A DNA stretch of 64,000 bases from Xanthobacter agilis (GTDB taxonomy: Bacteria > Pseudomonadota > Alphaproteobacteria > Rhizobiales > Xanthobacteraceae), in NCBI RefSeq assembly GCF_021730435.1, contig NZ_JABWGX010000004.1:1-64000 (forward strand), given 5' to 3'. Both the position numbers and the translations under genes were made by a program. Shown here piece by piece: positions 61,067 through 64,000 of this stretch. Under the pieces are notes generated by a model, which was given only the letters and a program-made list of their open reading frames with translations, was not told the origin of the DNA and did not search any database. Positions within the stretch are counted from its first letter, which is position 1. Each line of letters begins with the position of its first letter.

Positions 61067-62548
61067 ATGGTGCGGTCACGCGCTTTCAACGGGTTTGGCG
61101 ACCTCGCCCCCGCGCCTGCCGGAACCTCCGAGGCGGAGGCGGCGGGCCTGCCGCGTCTCGCCCGGCTCGGCCGGGTGATGGCGGTGGTGCTGGGCGCCCT
61201 CGGGGCGCTGGCGCTGGCAAGCGCGGGCGCGGTGCTGGTCGCCCAGGCCTCCGGCCTGATCGTGGGCGAGCCGGCCGATGCCTTGTCGCTGCTGGCGGCG
61301 GGCCTGCTGTGCGCGGCGCTGGCTGGCATGGCGGCGGGGGTGGCGCGGGCGGCGAGCGGGGTATCCGATGCGGAGCTCCGGGCCGGGGCTGTGCTGGTGA
61401 GCGTGCATGACGCCCAGGGCGACGCGGTGGAGGTGGAGAGCCAGACCGGCGTTCTCGCCCGGACCCCGGCGGAGGCGTTGCGGGGGGCGGGCCTGTTCGG
61501 TCGGGTGCTGGTGGCGGATCGCCCCGCCTTCCTGTCGGCGGTGCGAACGGCGGCGGAGGGACGCGCCGCGGTGGCGTGCGACGTGCGCCTGAGCTGCGTC
61601 TCGGAGACCGCCGGCACCGCCTTCCTGCCGCTTGAGGTGCGCTGCCTGCCGGCGGCGGAGGGGCGGGCGCGATTGATCTGGCGGGAGGCGCGGGTGTCCC
61701 GGCAGGAGGTGGACGACGAGGTCCGCGCCCGCGCCGACGCCGAGGAGGCGAACGCCGCCAAGAGTCGTTTCCTCGCCGCCATGAGCCATGAGCTGCGCAC
61801 GCCGCTCAACGCCATTCTCGGCTTTTCCGAATTGCTTTCCACCGACACCGGCGCGCCGCTCGACGATGCCCGCAAGGCGGAATACGCGCGCATCATCCAC
61901 GAGAGCGGCCAGCATCTGCTGGGGCTCGTCAACGACATTCTCGACCTGTCGCGGGTGGAGGCCGGGGCCTATGCCCTGGAGCTGGAACCCATAAATGTGG
62001 CCGAGCTGGTGGGGGGCTGCCGCGAGATGGTGGCGCTGGACGCCGCGCGCAAGGGCGTGCGGGTGCGCACGCTCGCCGCCGCCACGCTGCCGCTTGTCGC
62101 GGCGGACCGGCGGGCGCTGCGGCAGATCGTGCTCAATCTGCTGTCCAATGCGGTGAAGTTCACTCCCGAGGGCGGGCGGGTGCAGCTCACCGCGCGGCGG
62201 CAGGGGGATCGCCTGGCGCTGCGGGTGCGCGACACCGGGCCCGGCATCCGCCCGGAAGATGTGGCGCGGCTTGGCGAACCCTTCTTCCAGACCGGCGAGG
62301 TGGCGCAGCGGGCGCGCGGCAGTGGGCTCGGCCTGGCCGTGGTGAAGGGGCTGGTGAAGCTCCATGACGGGACGTTCCGGGTGGACAGCGTGCCGGGCCG
62401 AGGTACGACCGTCACGGTGACCTTGCCTCAGGGGCCGGTCCGTGCCGGCGCCGACGGAACCGTGAAGGCCGATGGCCGCGGCGACGACGTGGTGGCCGCG
62501 TTTCCCGCTCACCGCACAGCAGAAGCCCGCGCAAGGAGGATGGCATGA
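61067..62548 (+). CDS. Membrane sensor histidine kinase
   Basis: A 493-residue kinase with two predicted membrane segments at about 37-60 (GRVMAVVLGALGALALASAG) and 72-97. A PAS-like segment without strong motifs follows. HisKA is at about 235-305 with MSHELRTPLNAILGFSELL, and HATPase_c has IVLNLLSNAVKFTPEGG, DTGPGIRPEDVARL and GSGLGLAVVKGLVKLHDG. The ATG at 61067 has GAGAGGAAC upstream; GTG 60998 and ATG 61046 are weaker. No response regulator is adjacent. The architecture resembles the PleC/DivJ/PdhS group. Its stop overlaps the next start (ATGA). Confidence 0.85.
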   Translation: MVRSRAFNGFGDLAPAPAGTSEAEAAGLPRLARLGRVMAVVLGALGALALASAGAVLVAQASGLIVGEPADALSLLAAGLLCAALAGMAAGVARAASGVSDAELRAGAVLVSVHDAQGDAVEVESQTGVLARTPAEALRGAGLFGRVLVADRPAFLSAVRTAAEGRAAVACDVRLSCVSETAGTAFLPLEVRCLPAAEGRARLIWREARVSRQEVDDEVRARADAEEANAAKSRFLAAMSHELRTPLNAILGFSELLSTDTGAPLDDARKAEYARIIHESGQHLLGLVNDILDLSRVEAGAYALELEPINVAELVGGCREMVALDAARKGVRVRTLAAATLPLVAADRRALRQIVLNLLSNAVKFTPEGGRVQLTARRQGDRLALRVRDTGPGIRPEDVARLGEPFFQTGEVAQRARGSGLGLAVVKGLVKLHDGTFRVDSVPGRGTTVTVTLPQGPVRAGADGTVKADGRGDDVVAAFPAHRTAEARARRMA

Positions 62549-63297
62549 GGCTCGACACCGCCCCCGCGCTTGCGGCGCCCGCCATCGAGGTGGCCGACGA
62601 TCCCTTCGCGCCGCCCCCAGTGCATGGCGGCCGGCGCCTGAAGCTGCTGGATGTCCTGGTGGCGGCGGTGGTGGTGGCCGCCGGCGGCGCCGTGGCCTCC
62701 AATGCGCTCCTGATGCAGGTGCCGGCGCAGCATGCCGCCTTCGCCCCCGCCGTGCCCGATGCGGCGGCCGGCGGTGGCAAGGCGAAGCCGGCCCGCAGCC
62801 CCGCCAATTCCGTGTCCATTCCCCTGCCGCCCGTCAACCCCAACGGTCACGCCGTCGGCAGCGGCGGGGGCGAGACCAACGGCACGCTGGGCTACCTCGC
62901 CTCCAAGACCTCCGTCACCGGCATGTCCACGACGCTCAAACCGGTGAGCGCGGAGGAGGCGGCGGCCGGCGCCATCGCCGCGCCGCGTCCCGTGTCGAGC
63001 ATCAAGCCGCCGCTCAAGGTGGGCCCCCTGGCCGCGACCGGGCCGATGAGCGTCTCGGCGGAGGTCGATCCGATCCGCCCGCCGGCGAATGTGCCCACTT
63101 CGCCACGCGTGGCGGCGGTGCAGCGCGCGCTCGCCAAGATCGGCTATGGTCCACTCAAGGCCAGCGGCGTGCTGACCCTGGAAACCCGCGAGGCCATCCG
63201 CCGCTTCGAGCGCGACCGCCGGCTACCGGTGGACGGCAACGTCTCCGATGGGCTGGTGCGCGAGCTGAGCGTGATCTCGGGCATCGCGATCAACTGA
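62545..63297 (+). CDS. Peptidoglycan-binding domain protein with one membrane segment
   Basis: A 250-residue protein with a short cytoplasmic N-terminus, one membrane segment at about 34-55 (LDVLVAAVVVAAGGAVASNAL) and a long Ala/Pro/Gly-rich linker. A C-terminal PG_binding_1 domain spans about 188-240 (RVAAVQRALAKIGYGPLKASGVLTLETREAIRRFERD). This layout reaches from the inner membrane to the wall. It overlaps the kinase gene by four bases and is followed by the DUF1491 gene, so the three likely form a unit. Confidence 0.88.
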   Translation: MRLDTAPALAAPAIEVADDPFAPPPVHGGRRLKLLDVLVAAVVVAAGGAVASNALLMQVPAQHAAFAPAVPDAAAGGGKAKPARSPANSVSIPLPPVNPNGHAVGSGGGETNGTLGYLASKTSVTGMSTTLKPVSAEEAAAGAIAAPRPVSSIKPPLKVGPLAATGPMSVSAEVDPIRPPANVPTSPRVAAVQRALAKIGYGPLKASGVLTLETREAIRRFERDRRLPVDGNVSDGLVRELSVISGIAIN

Positions 63298-63311
63298 AGT
63301 GAAGGGGCGTC

Positions 63312-63656
63312 ATGCGCCTGAAGAGCGGCATATTCGTTTCAGCCCTGCTGCGACGCGCCCAGGTGGAGGGCGCCTTCGGCGTCGTCGCGCGGCGCGGCTC
63401 GGAAGAGGCGGGCGCGGTGTTCGTGAAGGTGACGCCTCTGGATGGCACCGCCGCCCTCTATGGCCCAGCCCCGCAGAGCGCCTTCGATGAGGATGATCCA
63501 GGGGATCGCAAGTTCTGCATGCTGGTCCCCCCCGGCCGCCCCGAGGCGGAGGCCGATGCCCGCATGGCCAAGGAGATCCGGTTCGATCCGGATCTGTACC
63601 TGGTGGCGATCGAGGACCGCGCGGGCCGTCATTTCCTGGATCTCGTCACGCCGTGA
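63312..63656 (+). CDS. DUF1491 family protein
   Basis: A 114-residue soluble protein of the DUF1491 family, common in alphaproteobacteria and without known function. Motifs are FVSALLRRAQVEGAFGVVARRGSEEAGAVFVKV and the C-terminal EIRFDPDLYLVAIEDRAGRHFL. It lies 14 bases after the peptidoglycan-binding gene, at the end of the operon. A CtrA box follows downstream. Confidence 0.9.
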   Translation: MRLKSGIFVSALLRRAQVEGAFGVVARRGSEEAGAVFVKVTPLDGTAALYGPAPQSAFDEDDPGDRKFCMLVPPGRPEAEADARMAKEIRFDPDLYLVAIEDRAGRHFLDLVTP

Positions 63657-63702
63657 GGCTGGGCGCCGGCCGGGGGCGCGCGCACCTGCCGCAGGGGGAT
63701 CG

Positions 63703-63717
63703 TTAACGATCCGTTAA
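63703..63717 (+). promoter_or_regulatory. Perfect CtrA box
   Basis: TTAA-N7-TTAA matches the CtrA consensus exactly. It lies 68 bases before the start of the last gene and after the DUF1491 stop, so it most likely controls the last gene. Confidence 0.6.
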
Positions 63718-63784
63718 GCTTGGTGAAACCATAAGGGCGCAATCGACGTTGTGGTCATGGCTGTTGCACTGGAGGACCAGGGGC

Positions 63785-64000
63785 ATGAGCACTGTCATTG
63801 CGTTTCCCCCGGCGCGGGACACGGCGGCGCAAGCCGTCGCGGACAGGCCGAGGGCAGAGTTGTCCGGACCGAGGGTCGTCATACTTCCGGTGGTGCGGAT
63901 CGAGCGCCATGGAAATGAGGGCCGGGAGATGGACCGGGAAGCGGAGCGAGAGATGGAGCGGGATGCGGGCGCGCCGGTGCGCCTGGACGCTGCCCGCGCC
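63785..64000 (+). CDS. Start of an unrecognised gene, cut by the window edge
   Basis: Seventy-two codons without a stop run to the window end. The product starts MSTVIAFPPARDTAAQAV and continues with a strand VVILPVVRIERHG and a highly charged Glu/Arg segment. A GGAGG ribosome binding site precedes the ATG, and a perfect CtrA box lies upstream. I recognise no family from this part. The truncation is due to the window edge. Confidence 0.7.
   Translation, partial: MSTVIAFPPARDTAAQAVADRPRAELSGPRVVILPVVRIERHGNEGREMDREAEREMERDAGAPVRLDAARA

Overview
The window looks like a chromosomal segment of a high-GC alphaproteobacterium of the order Hyphomicrobiales, most likely a Xanthobacteraceae member (Xanthobacter, Azorhizobium or Starkeya type). 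The reasons are a gcrA cell-cycle regulator, CtrA-type TTAA-N7-TTAA boxes, an alphaproteobacterial RpoH promoter before dnaK, the argD-argF-hslO order, a globin-coupled chemoreceptor and a HupT/HupU/HupV hydrogen-sensing module with hypF. This placement is inferred from gene content, not from a database search.

Layout. 1-445: edge of an IS5-like element and noncoding DNA. 446-9855: gcrA, argD-argF-hslO, a DsbA-fold isomerase, rppH, a GNAT gene, rplU-rpmA, a secreted Ntn hydrolase and an acyl-CoA thioesterase. 9906-17091: hrpB, an orphan periplasmic binding protein, a WD40 protein, acetoacetate decarboxylase and a patatin-like phospholipase. 17092-19473: a lower-GC accessory patch between a strong terminator and tRNA-Leu(CAG). 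It holds an unrecognised gene, a TIR-domain protein with an N-terminal Cys/His motif and a possible 41-codon ORF. 19741-28672: fatty-acid, repair and translation genes (enoyl-CoA hydratase, mutM, rmuC, def-fmt-truA, bamD-recN, arfB). 29012-35809: an OlsB-like acyltransferase, a secreted protein, a complete IS5-family element inserted exactly at the comM stop codon, comM, a divergent regulator/methyltransferase pair and a PepSY protein. 35847-38400: gshB, yraN and rsmI. 38544-44697: hupT-hupU-hupV-hypF. 45311-48902: soluble globin chemoreceptor, a secreted protein, alkB and a VOC protein. 48915-54913: nicotinamidase, dnaK-dnaJ, and an SDR gene divergent from a TetR gene around a 27-bp operator. 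54980-63656: phospholipid methyltransferase, pyrF, a double DUF1330 protein, dapB, gpmA, an LprI-like protein, sufE, a DUF5330 protein, and a histidine kinase / peptidoglycan-binding / DUF1491 operon. A partial gene behind a perfect CtrA box runs off the right edge.

Functional themes are arginine and lysine biosynthesis, heat-shock folding (hslO, dnaK, dnaJ), translation start and rescue (def, fmt, arfB), and hydrogen and oxygen sensing. The sensor hydrogenase genes are present but the energy-yielding hydrogenase is not in this window. The most interesting accessory element is the TIR gene next to tRNA-Leu, a candidate NAD-consuming defence or signalling protein. No CRISPR array or rRNA gene was seen.
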